Positions 30,821 to 38,896 of a stretch of DNA of 44,502 nt are shown in pieces. The position numbers were made by a program, and so were the translations under genes. Source of the DNA: Thiobacillus sp. Its GTDB lineage: Bacteria > Pseudomonadota > Gammaproteobacteria > Burkholderiales > Thiobacillaceae. The notes beneath the pieces are model-generated. The model had not been told where the DNA came from and did no database searches. It saw only the letters and a program-made list of their open reading frames with translations. The first letter of the stretch is position 1; every line of letters starts with the position of its first letter. The DNA lies in assembly GCA_016124745.1 (NCBI GenBank), contig WGNC01000030.1, forward strand, positions 1 to 44,502. Reading direction: 5' to 3'.

Positions 30821-32071
30821 ATGCGGCGAGCCCTCTGCACAGGACTGCTTTGTGTTCTGGCAGCGACGGCGGCGGCAACGGACTACCGTGCGGAGTCTGA
30901 AACGTATCGTGATTATGTAAGCCGGCTGCAGCCGGGCGACCGCCTGTTGCTCGAACCGGGAGACTATCGTCGGGGCTTGCCGCTCAGCAATCTGACCGGC
31001 ACATCTGGGCAACCCATCACCATCGAGGCCGCCGATCCGGCCAAGCCGCCGCGTTTCATCGCCCGGCCGGGCGCCAACACGGTCAGCCTGGTTGACGTTC
31101 GCCACCTCGTCGTTCGCAATCTCGAGCTCGATGGCCGCAATGTGCCCGTGGACGCAGTGAAGGCCGAAGGCCACAGCCACTATGCGGACTTCGTCACGCT
31201 GGAGCATCTCTACATCCACGACCATGCGGCGTCGCAGCAAAATGTGGGCATTTCCACAAAGTGCCCTGCTTTCGGCTGGGTAGTCAAAAGCAATCGCATC
31301 GAGGAGGTGGGAACCGGCATGTATTTCGGGGATTCGGATGGTTCGGATCCCTTCATGTCTGGACTGATCGAAGGAAACCGGGTGTCGGACACGCTCGGAT
31401 ACAACCTGCAAATCAAGCATCAGAAAGCCCGACCTGCCGAGCATTCGGACCGCTATGACACCGTGATTCGTTACAACGTGTTTTCCAAGAGGACAGCAGT
31501 GCCCGGTCCACAGGCACGGCCCAACGTCCTGCTGGGACATCTTCCGTTGTCGGGAGCAGGCAGCGAGGATCGCTACCTGGTCCATGGCAATCTCTTCCTG
31601 CACAACCCCAGCGAAGCGCTGTTTCAGGCCGAAGGGCGAGTGGCGGTTTACGACAATGTGTTCATCAATGGCAGCGGCGATGCAATCCATGTGCAGCCGC
31701 ACAACGATGTGCCGCGCGACATGCTGATTTTCTCCAATACCGTGCTGGCATCGGGCACGGGCATCCAGGTGCGCCGGCCTGAGGAGACACCCCATCGCCA
31801 GCGTGTGGTCGCCAATGTGATTGCGGCCTCGACTCCCTTGCGTGGGGGCGAGAGCTTATTCAACGTCGAATTGGCCTATCGGCCCGACCTGTTGCAGGTC
31901 GCCGTGCCCGAACTGACTCAGCATCTGCTTGCCAGCGTCGGACAACCGCATCGTCTTCCCGCTTCACTGGAACAGGAATTGGCGAGCTATCCAGGTTGGC
32001 AGGCGACGTCGCTTCCCGGTGCAAGGGTTGCCCCCGCCTTGCTGCATACGCTGGACACCCCCAGGCCATGA
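30821..32071 (+). CDS. Secreted right-handed parallel beta-helix protein
   Basis: A 416-aa protein with a signal peptide (MRRALCTGLLCVLAATAAAT, cleavage about residue 19). It is followed by repeated short strand units typical of pectate-lyase-like or chondroitinase-B-like beta-helices: LLEPGDYRRGLPLSNLTGTS, TIEAAD, VRHLVVRNLELDG, LEHLYIHDH, VKSNRIEEVGTGMYFGDSDG, GNLFLHNPSEALFQ, YDNVFINGSGDAIHV and FSNTVLASGTGIQV. Such proteins bind or cleave polysaccharides, but I cannot identify catalytic residues with confidence. The start ATG touches the aroK stop codon (TGAATG) and its stop overlaps the VanZ gene by 4 nt, so the three are likely co-transcribed. A role in exopolysaccharide processing is only plausible. 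Confidence 0.85.
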   Translation: MRRALCTGLLCVLAATAAATDYRAESETYRDYVSRLQPGDRLLLEPGDYRRGLPLSNLTGTSGQPITIEAADPAKPPRFIARPGANTVSLVDVRHLVVRNLELDGRNVPVDAVKAEGHSHYADFVTLEHLYIHDHAASQQNVGISTKCPAFGWVVKSNRIEEVGTGMYFGDSDGSDPFMSGLIEGNRVSDTLGYNLQIKHQKARPAEHSDRYDTVIRYNVFSKRTAVPGPQARPNVLLGHLPLSGAGSEDRYLVHGNLFLHNPSEALFQAEGRVAVYDNVFINGSGDAIHVQPHNDVPRDMLIFSNTVLASGTGIQVRRPEETPHRQRVVANVIAASTPLRGGESLFNVELAYRPDLLQVAVPELTQHLLASVGQPHRLPASLEQELASYPGWQATSLPGARVAPALLHTLDTPRP

Positions 32072-34395
32072 GCCGCAACGTGGAACCCTTCGACACTCCA
32101 TGCCGCCTGTTGTGGCTGGCCGCGTTGTCTTACACTGCGTTTGTTATATACGGCAGTCTTGTTCCGCTGGATTTTCACGCGTTGCCGTGGGACGAGGCGG
32201 TTGCGCGGTTTCGCGATATCCCGTTTCTCAAGCTTGGCATCGGATCGCGCGCCGACTGGGTGGCCAATCTGTTGCTGTTCATACCCCTGACCTTCTTGTG
32301 GATGGGCGCTCTGTCGGCAGGTAGGAGCAGCGTTCGCGGAGCGCTGGCCACACTGGCGGTCATTCCTGCCGCTACCGCATTGAGTCTCGGCATTGAATTC
32401 ACCCAGCTTTATTTCCCGCAGCGCACCGTTTCGCAGAACGACATCTTTGCCGAAACCCTGGGTGGCCTCATCGGCGTGCTGGTCTGGTGGGGGACGGGCA
32501 GGCGCTTCGTCGACTGGCTGCAGTCCTGGCAACATACCCATTCCCGAGCCGCGCTGGCTGAGCGCCTTGCCTGGGTCTATCTGGCGGGAGTGCTGGTTTA
32601 CAACGTCCTGCCCCTCGACCTGACCATCAGCTTGGTCGAGATCTTTCACAAATGGCAGAGCGGCAAGGTCAATCTGATTCCGTTTGGCCGTTTGCCGGAT
32701 GACGCAGCCTATGCGCTCTATGAAATCGCCACCGATGCGCTGATCTGGGCGCCGCTTGCGCTGCTGTGGCGGCTCGATGGCACACGAAGCACCTGGCAGG
32801 CATGGGGTATGACGGTCGCGGCCGCAGCAATGCTCGAGATGTTGCAGCTTTTTGTTTACTCGCGGGTTAGCGACGTCACAGATGTCTTGACCGCCATTTT
32901 GGGTGCAGCGGTCGGTGCCATCCTCGGCAAGCGGTTAGCTACCGACGATCACCAGAAAGGTGAGTGGCGTGGAGGCCCAACGATTCCCAACGGCGGGAAA
33001 TCGGCTCTGCTGCCGCTCACGCTTGCCCTGGTTTGGGTCGGGGTGCTGATGGTGGTGTTCTGGTACCCGTTCAACTTTCAGGCGGACGCTGTTTTCATCA
33101 AGAGCCGGCTCGAACTGCTGCAGCGTGTGCCGTTCGAAGCCTACTACTTTGGCACCGAGTATCGAGCCATTACCGAAGTGCTCCACAAGATCCTTTTCCT
33201 GATGCCGCTTGGCGGGCTGCTGGCTTGGGCCTGCAGAAAACTACCGTGGCGATGGCGTGGACCATTCTTCGGGTTGGCGATGCTGATGCTGGTGGGGGTG
33301 CCCGTATTGATCGAGGTCGGCCAACTGCTCTTGCCCGACAAGATTGCAGATCTGACGGATGCAGTGCTGTCCTGGCTGGGCGGGCTGTTGGGCTACTGGG
33401 CAGCACGACGGTTGTTGCTTGCGCCGGTTCATGTGGATGGACCGCTTGATCGTGCAGTGGATTCGCACGCGACTCCTGAGACGCGCTCCCCGCCCCGCTG
33501 GCATCTGCCGCTTTCCTTTGCGGTGATGACATGTATTTTCTGGGTGGCGGCTCGTGCGCCTTTCATGCCCTACAACGTTCGAGAACTGTTACGCCAGGAA
33601 TCAGCACTGCTCTCCGCTTTCTTGCTGGCAGTGGCATGTTGGTTTCTTGCTGCCTGGCCGGTCTGGCTGGCGAGACGCCGGATTTCAGGTGCACTACGAC
33701 TGATTCAGTTACCGTTCGGCGCGGCCTTCGTCGGTTCAATGAGCTACCTGCTCGTACATGCCGCGGTGCCTGAGGAAAGTATGCATGACTTGGTCGGCAG
33801 TCCGATTCTGGATTGGCCTGGCTCTTGGGAGCTTGCGCTGCGCTGGGTGGCGCTGGCGCTCGTGCCGACATCGCTGATCTATCTGGCTGCGCAAACCGTT
33901 CGCGGCTGGCGCGGCTTCCGTCTGGGTGCCTTGCATTACTGGGCGGCATTCCCACCTCTGCTGATTGGATATTGGGCCGTTGTGCCGCAAGCGGCGACTG
34001 ACAATCTGGTCGAATTAATCGCAACCCCCAAGCCACTTGCCTCTCTTGCGCTTGCGGTCTGGATGTACACGTTGTTTCTGACCGCGGCGGCGTGGGCATC
34101 GCCATGGCCGAGTGCGCGTAGCATGCCGCGGCTCGCTGGGACAATCTTGTCGTTTCCCTTGGCTGCCCTGCTGCTTCATCTCGGGCTGGCCGGATCCATC
34201 GATAAGTATGGGCAGGAGTTCTCCGCACTGCAGTTTCTGCTGAGCGTCGATCGCCAGCACTACGCGTCGCTACCGACGATATGGCTGCGATATGCCATGC
34301 TGCACGGGCTTGTCATCGCGGCGCTCGCGTCCATACAATGGCCTTACTTCTCATACCAACTACAACGACCCCGACCTTCCCATGAGCACCATTGA
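32068..34395 (+). CDS. Large membrane protein with three VanZ-type repeats
   Basis: A 775-aa polytopic membrane protein, far longer than a single-domain VanZ (about 150-200 aa). Three repeats can be read. Each starts with a (V/L/Y)P(L/F)(D/N)(F/L) motif at about residues 32, 181 and 333. Each has a loop with hydrophobic helices (e.g. WVANLLLFIPLTFLW, VNLIPFG, VLHKILFLMPLGGLL). Each ends with E-x(2)-QL(Y/F/L)...D...LG(G/A)(L/A)(I/V/L)G, with the Glu at 110, 257 and 416. A further 330 residues hold about eight more transmembrane helices without a recognised domain. The ATG at 32068 overlaps the upstream stop by 4 nt. VanZ proteins are linked to teicoplanin resistance and, more widely, to envelope polymers; the function here is unknown. 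It overlaps the DHH gene by 14 nt. Confidence 0.85.
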   Translation: MSRNVEPFDTPCRLLWLAALSYTAFVIYGSLVPLDFHALPWDEAVARFRDIPFLKLGIGSRADWVANLLLFIPLTFLWMGALSAGRSSVRGALATLAVIPAATALSLGIEFTQLYFPQRTVSQNDIFAETLGGLIGVLVWWGTGRRFVDWLQSWQHTHSRAALAERLAWVYLAGVLVYNVLPLDLTISLVEIFHKWQSGKVNLIPFGRLPDDAAYALYEIATDALIWAPLALLWRLDGTRSTWQAWGMTVAAAAMLEMLQLFVYSRVSDVTDVLTAILGAAVGAILGKRLATDDHQKGEWRGGPTIPNGGKSALLPLTLALVWVGVLMVVFWYPFNFQADAVFIKSRLELLQRVPFEAYYFGTEYRAITEVLHKILFLMPLGGLLAWACRKLPWRWRGPFFGLAMLMLVGVPVLIEVGQLLLPDKIADLTDAVLSWLGGLLGYWAARRLLLAPVHVDGPLDRAVDSHATPETRSPPRWHLPLSFAVMTCIFWVAARAPFMPYNVRELLRQESALLSAFLLAVACWFLAAWPVWLARRRISGALRLIQLPFGAAFVGSMSYLLVHAAVPEESMHDLVGSPILDWPGSWELALRWVALALVPTSLIYLAAQTVRGWRGFRLGALHYWAAFPPLLIGYWAVVPQAATDNLVELIATPKPLASLALAVWMYTLFLTAAAWASPWPSARSMPRLAGTILSFPLAALLLHLGLAGSIDKYGQEFSALQFLLSVDRQHYASLPTIWLRYAMLHGLVIAALASIQWPYFSYQLQRPRPSHEHH

Positions 34396-35338
34396 CGTTT
34401 TCAACGGCGATGCCGACGGCATCTGTGCGCTGCACCAGTTGCGCCTCGTCGAGCCAGCCGAATCCGAAATGATCACCGGACCCAAGCGCGACATCAGCCT
34501 GCTGAAACGGGTCAAGGCGCAGGCAGGTGACCGCGTCACCGTGCTCGACATCGCGCTGTCGAAGAACCGCGACGCGCTGGACGCGTTGCTCGATGCGGGC
34601 GCGCATGTGCGCTACTTCGACCACCACCAGCCGGGCGACATCCCCGTCCACCCGCATTTCGAGGTGCACATCGACACCGACGCCAACGTCTGCACCAGCC
34701 TGCTGGTCAATGATTACCTGCAGGGCAGGCAGCGGGTGTGGGCGGTGACCGCCGCGTTCGGCGACAACCTGGCCGATGCCGCGCGTGAGGCCGCCTTGCC
34801 ACTCGGCTTGCCGGCCGACCAGTTGGCGCAATTGCAGGCGCTGGGCGAATGTCTCAATTACAACGGCTACGGCGAGTCGCTCGACGACCTGTTCTACGAT
34901 CCCGCCGACCTCTATCGCCAGTTGCGGCCGTTTGCCGACCCGTTCGCCTTCATCGCCGAATCGCCCGCCTATCGGACGCTGAAAGCCGGCTACCAGGACG
35001 ACATGGCGCGCGCGGTCGCGGTGAGCGCAGCGGAGGACCGTCCCAGCGGGCGTATCTTCATGCTACCCGCCGAAAAGTGGGCGCGGCGGATTTCCGGCGT
35101 GTTTGGCAACCAGCTGGCAGTCAATTCGCCCACACAGGCCCATGTTGTGCTCACCGCCAAACCCGAAGGCGGCTATGTCGTCAGCGTGCGCGCCCCGCTC
35201 AATGCCAGGCGCGGCGCGGACCATCTGTGCAGCCAGTTCGAAACGGGGGGCGGTCGCAAGGGCGCTGCCGGCATCAATCACTTGCCCGAATCAGAACTTG
35301 GCCGGTTTATTGCTAGTTTTTTCGAGATCTACAAATAA
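34382..35338 (+). CDS. DHH-family phosphoesterase
   Basis: A 318-aa predicted cytoplasmic metal-dependent phosphoesterase. The DHH domain has motif I DVFNGDADGICAL (residues 5-17), motif II with LDIALSKNRD, and the defining motif III FDHHQPG near residue 80. The C-terminal DHHA1 domain ends in GGGRKGAAG near residue 295, the substrate-binding glycine motif. Length and layout resemble the NrnA/pAp-phosphatase side of the superfamily, but substrate cannot be read from the sequence. The ATG at 34382 lies inside the end of the VanZ gene. The Sat-CysC gene starts 27 bp downstream, which makes a role in clearing pAp left by PAPS-using enzymes an attractive inference. Confidence 0.9.
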   Translation: MSTIDVFNGDADGICALHQLRLVEPAESEMITGPKRDISLLKRVKAQAGDRVTVLDIALSKNRDALDALLDAGAHVRYFDHHQPGDIPVHPHFEVHIDTDANVCTSLLVNDYLQGRQRVWAVTAAFGDNLADAAREAALPLGLPADQLAQLQALGECLNYNGYGESLDDLFYDPADLYRQLRPFADPFAFIAESPAYRTLKAGYQDDMARAVAVSAAEDRPSGRIFMLPAEKWARRISGVFGNQLAVNSPTQAHVVLTAKPEGGYVVSVRAPLNARRGADHLCSQFETGGGRKGAAGINHLPESELGRFIASFFEIYK

Positions 35339-35365
35339 CTTCGCCGGCTTGCTGCCGGAACAGAC

Positions 35366-36994
35366 ATGAATCAACTTATCGCGCCCTACGGCGGCACGCT
35401 CGTCAACCTCATCGACCCGGCCAAAGGGGAGGCACTCAGGCGGGAAGCCTTTGGGCTGCCTTCGCTCGACCTCGACTGGCAACAGCAATGCGAACTCGAG
35501 ATGCTGATGAACGGCGCCTACTCGCCGCTCACCGGTTTCATGTCGCGAGCCCAATGCGCCCGCGTCGAGGCGGACCGGCAACTGGACGACGGTAGCTTCT
35601 GGCCGCTGCCGGTCACGCTCGCCAGTCGCCAGAAAGCGGCCGCCGGCCTGAAGCCAGGCGCCCGCGTGGCCCTGCGCGATGGCGAAGGCTTCATGCTCGC
35701 CGTGCTGACCGTCAGCGATGTGTGGGAGGTCGACGGCACCTGGCATCTGGGTGGCGCGGTCGAAGGCGTGGCGCTGCCGCCGCACCCGGATTTTTCGGGC
35801 CTGCGCGCCACCCCGGCGGAATTGCGCGCGCTGTTCGCGCGGCGCGGCTGGCGGCGCGTGGTCGCCTGGCAGGCGCGCCAGCCGATGCATCGCGCGCAGT
35901 TCGAGTTCTGCCTGAAATGTGCCATCGAGAACGAAGCCAACCTGCTGCTGCACCCGCAGGCCGGCGGCGATATCACCGAAGCCCCGGCGTATTTCGGTCT
36001 GGTGCGCAGCTTCATCGCCATACGCGAACGCTTTCCCGCCGCCTCCACCCAGTTGTCGCTGTTGCCGGTGCCACCGCGCGAAGCGGGCGTGCATGCCTTG
36101 CAACTGCGCGCCATCGTCGCGCGCAATTACGGCTGCAGCCTGCTGATCGCCGGCGGCGAACACCAGGCCGACGGCGATTGTCGCCGCGGGGAAGACCTCG
36201 TCCAGGCTGAAGCCGAGGCGTCGCTGACCGAACTGGCAGGCAGGATCGGGGTGCGCCTGATCCCCTATCCGCGCATGGTGTATGTGGAAGACCGCGCCGA
36301 ATACCTGCCCGAGTCCGCCGCGCCTGCCGGGTCCCGGCTGCTCACGCTGAACGAGGAGGAATTCCGGCGCCGCATGCAGGCGGGCTTGAAGATCCCCGAG
36401 TGGTACAGCTTTCCCGAAGTGCTTGCCGAACTGCACCGGCAGAACCCGCCGCGCGAGTGCCAGGGCTTCACCGTATTTTTTACCGGCCTGTCCGGCTCGG
36501 GCAAATCCACACTGGCGCGCGCGCTGGCGGCACGCCTGATGGAAATGGGCGGGCGCTCGGTGACCCTGCTCGACGGCGACATCGTGCGCCGCAACCTGTC
36601 GTCCGAGCTGGGGTTCTCCAAGGCGCACCGCGACATCAACGTGCGGCGCATCGGCTTTGTCGCTTCCGAGATTACCAAGAATCGCGGCATCGCCATCTGC
36701 GCACCGATCGGGCCTTACCGCCAGACCCGCCGTGACGTGCGCGCCATGATCGAGGCGGTCGGCGGGTTTGTCGAAGTCTATGTTTCCACTCCCATCGCAA
36801 CCTGCGAGTCGCGCGACCGCAAGGGCTTGTACGCCAAGGCGCGCGCGGGGCTGATTCCAGAATTTACCGGGGTCTCGGATCCCTATGAGGTGCCGGAGCG
36901 GCCGGAACTCGCCATCGACACCACCGGCCTCGGCATCGACGAGGCGGTGCAGCAGATCCTGCTCAAGCTGGAACACGAAGGCTATTTGCGCTAA
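35366..36994 (+). CDS. Sat-like / APS kinase fusion (bifunctional sulfate adenylyltransferase/adenylylsulfate kinase family)
   Basis: A 542-aa fusion. Residues 1-345 have the ATP-sulfurylase fold (PUA-like N-terminus with LMNGAYSPLTGFM, then the nucleotide-transfer domain). Residues 365-542 are an APS kinase with P-loop GLSGSGKST at 374-382, DGDIVRRNLSSELGFS near 400-416 and a PYRQTRRDVR lid region. The sulfurylase signatures are altered. The usual QTRNPxHRAH reads QARQPMHRAQ at 169-178, losing Asn and the second His, and GRDHAG reads GGEHQA at 263-268. The APS kinase half looks fully functional, making PAPS from APS and ATP; the sulfurylase half may be inactive or specialised. It follows the DHH phosphoesterase by 27 bp and converges on potD. 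Databases would probably call it Sat/CysC; I leave the symbol empty because of the motif losses. Confidence 0.88.
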   Translation: MNQLIAPYGGTLVNLIDPAKGEALRREAFGLPSLDLDWQQQCELEMLMNGAYSPLTGFMSRAQCARVEADRQLDDGSFWPLPVTLASRQKAAAGLKPGARVALRDGEGFMLAVLTVSDVWEVDGTWHLGGAVEGVALPPHPDFSGLRATPAELRALFARRGWRRVVAWQARQPMHRAQFEFCLKCAIENEANLLLHPQAGGDITEAPAYFGLVRSFIAIRERFPAASTQLSLLPVPPREAGVHALQLRAIVARNYGCSLLIAGGEHQADGDCRRGEDLVQAEAEASLTELAGRIGVRLIPYPRMVYVEDRAEYLPESAAPAGSRLLTLNEEEFRRRMQAGLKIPEWYSFPEVLAELHRQNPPRECQGFTVFFTGLSGSGKSTLARALAARLMEMGGRSVTLLDGDIVRRNLSSELGFSKAHRDINVRRIGFVASEITKNRGIAICAPIGPYRQTRRDVRAMIEAVGGFVEVYVSTPIATCESRDRKGLYAKARAGLIPEFTGVSDPYEVPERPELAIDTTGLGIDEAVQQILLKLEHEGYLR

Positions 36995-37016
36995 CGGCCG
37001 AAGCCGGTGTTGCGAA

Positions 37017-37038
37017 CCTGCCCCAGTTACTGGGCAGG
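37017..37038. terminator. Possible hairpin between convergent Sat-CysC and potD genes
   Basis: A 7-bp stem CCTGCCC / GGGCAGG with an 8-nt loop in the 55-bp gap between two convergent stop codons. Neither side has a clear T tract, so intrinsic termination is doubtful. Confidence 0.3.
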
Positions 37039-37049
37039 AGAAATTCCCC

Positions 37050-38105
37050 CTACCGCATCTTGATCTCCATCCAAATCCTCGACAGCACGCGGCGCTGGTT
37101 GCGGTCGAGATCGCGCAGCATTTCCAGTCGCTGCAGGATGTCCGGGGTGGGGAAGACCGCCCGGTTGGCGGCGATGGCGGGATCGATGTACTGGAGGGCG
37201 GCACGGTTGGGGTTGCCAGAGCCGATGAGGTTGGTGAGTTCTGCCGAGTTATGCCCGTCGAGCATGAAGTCGATGAACTGGTGGGCGAGATCGGGACGCG
37301 GGCCGCTCTTGTGAATCACCATCGAGTCCAGCGCGAGCACGGCGCCTTCCTTCGGTATGGCATACGAAATCGTGAAAGGCCGTCCGGCCTGCTTCGCATC
37401 CTGCTGCGCCTGGAACATGTCGCTGGAATAGCCGTGGGCGAGCCAGATGTTGCCGACCGTCAGTTCCTTGATGTAGCTCGACGCGTTGAACGCGGCCCAG
37501 TAGGGTTTGGCGCGCAGGATCAGGTCGCGCGCGCGGCGCCAGTGCGCCTCGTCGGTGTCGTTGACGGAGTAGCCGAGATACTTGAGCGCGGCCGCCATCA
37601 GTTCGCGTTGCGAATCGAGCACGGTTACCCGGCCTTTCAGCTTGACCAGATATTTCGGCTCGAAGATCATGGCCCAGGTGTCGGTCGGCAGGCCCAGTTC
37701 GCGCAGCTTCTCGACGTTGTAGCCGATCAGCGTGATCGTGTAGGCGTAGGGTACCGAGTAGCGGTTGCCCGGATCGAAGGCGGTGTCGAGGTAGGCCGGG
37801 TCGATGTTGTTCAGCTTGGGCAGCAGACGTTTGTCGAGCGGGCGCAGCTGCTGCGACCTGATGAGCGCTTCGACCGCGTTTCCGGTCGGCACGATGAGGT
37901 CGTAGCCGGAGGCGCCGGCCGCCAGCTTGGCGAGCATTTCCTCGTTGTCGGAGTAGTAGTCCTGCACCAGCCTGCAGCGGCAGGCGGCTTCGAAACGCGC
38001 CACGGTCGCGTCCGAGATGTAGTTGTTCCAGTTGTACAGATGCAGCACGTCGGCGGCGTGCAGCGATGAGGACAGCCCAAGCAGCAGCAGTGCAAGGAGT
38101 CTCAT
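37050..38105 (-). CDS. potD: Polyamine ABC transporter substrate-binding protein (PotD/PotF type)
   Basis: A 351-aa periplasmic binding protein. The signal peptide MRLLALLLLGLSSSLHA is cleaved at about residue 17; the mature N-terminus ADVLHLYNWNNYISDATVARFE is the standard PotD/PotF opening. Other family segments are YDLIVPTGNAVEALI, NRYSVPYAYTITLIGYN and WLAHGYSSDMFQA with polyamine-pocket aromatics and acids. It delivers putrescine or spermidine to PotBC; substrate choice cannot be fixed here. The ATG overlaps the potC stop by 4 nt. An in-frame extension to 38504 is read through potC in another frame and is not real. It is the last gene of the minus-strand operon. Confidence 0.93.
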   Translation of the reverse strand: MRLLALLLLGLSSSLHAADVLHLYNWNNYISDATVARFEAACRCRLVQDYYSDNEEMLAKLAAGASGYDLIVPTGNAVEALIRSQQLRPLDKRLLPKLNNIDPAYLDTAFDPGNRYSVPYAYTITLIGYNVEKLRELGLPTDTWAMIFEPKYLVKLKGRVTVLDSQRELMAAALKYLGYSVNDTDEAHWRRARDLILRAKPYWAAFNASSYIKELTVGNIWLAHGYSSDMFQAQQDAKQAGRPFTISYAIPKEGAVLALDSMVIHKSGPRPDLAHQFIDFMLDGHNSAELTNLIGSGNPNRAALQYIDPAIAANRAVFPTPDILQRLEMLRDLDRNQRRVLSRIWMEIKMR

Positions 38106-38896
38106 ACGCCTATTGATCTGACGGCTTTGCCGTGAATGCGCGAGGCGAGCACGATCATGCCCAGCGTCAGCAGCATCAGCAGCGTGGACACCGCGTTGAC
38201 CTCGGGCGTGACCGCGATCTTGATCATCGAGTAGATCTCCAGCGGCAGCGTCGAGACCCCCACCCCGGCGGTGAAGAAGGTGATGACGAAGTCGTCCAGC
38301 GAAAGCGAAAAGGACATGAGCGCGCCGGCCATCACGGCCGGCAGGATGAGCGGAAAGGTCACCAGGCGGAAGGTCTGCCAGGGCGTGGCGCCGAGGTCGC
38401 GGGCGGCCTCGAAAATGCTTTCGTCCATGCCCAAGAGGCTGACGCGCACGACGATGGTGACGAAGCCGATGCAGAAGGTGATGTGGGCGACGATGACCGA
38501 CCACATGCCCAGTTCGAGGCCGAGCCAGGGACGGAACACCAGATTGAAGAACAGCAGCAGGCTGACGCCGAGCAGGATTTCCGGCATCGCCACCGGCGTG
38601 ATGGCGAGGACCGGCAGGATGCGCAGCTTGTAGCGGTGGATCGCGAGCCCCGCCAGGGTGCCCAGCAGGGTGGCGGCCAGGCTTGCGGTCGCGGCGATGA
38701 GCAGCGAGTTGCGTGCCGCGATCAACATGTTGGCGTCGTTGAACAGCTCACTGTACCAGTGCAGAGTGAAGCCCACCCATTCGGCATTGAGCCGGGAATC
38801 GTTGAAGGAATACAGCACCACGATCAGCAGCGGCAGGTAGAGAAAGGCATAAGCGGCCAGCGCCGCTGCCCACAGCCACAACGGATTCCTACGCAT
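38102..38896 (-). CDS. potC: Polyamine ABC transporter permease PotC
   Basis: A 264-aa inner-membrane permease with six predicted helices. The conserved EAA loop reads EAARDLGATPWQTFRLVTFPLILPA, where the ATPase docks (about residues 165-190). The N-terminus RRNPLWLWAAALAAYAFLY and YSFNDSRLNAEWVGFTLHWY are typical of PotC/PotI. The ATG at 38896 overlaps the potB stop (TAG) by 8 nt. It works as a heterodimer with PotB. Confidence 0.94.
   Translation of the reverse strand: MRRNPLWLWAAALAAYAFLYLPLLIVVLYSFNDSRLNAEWVGFTLHWYSELFNDANMLIAARNSLLIAATASLAATLLGTLAGLAIHRYKLRILPVLAITPVAMPEILLGVSLLLFFNLVFRPWLGLELGMWSVIVAHITFCIGFVTIVVRVSLLGMDESIFEAARDLGATPWQTFRLVTFPLILPAVMAGALMSFSLSLDDFVITFFTAGVGVSTLPLEIYSMIKIAVTPEVNAVSTLLMLLTLGMIVLASRIHGKAVRSIGV

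Noticed and set aside
38106..38504. N-terminal extension of the potD frame
   Set aside because: It is read from potC in another frame; the real start at 38105 has the signal peptide and a 4-nt overlap.
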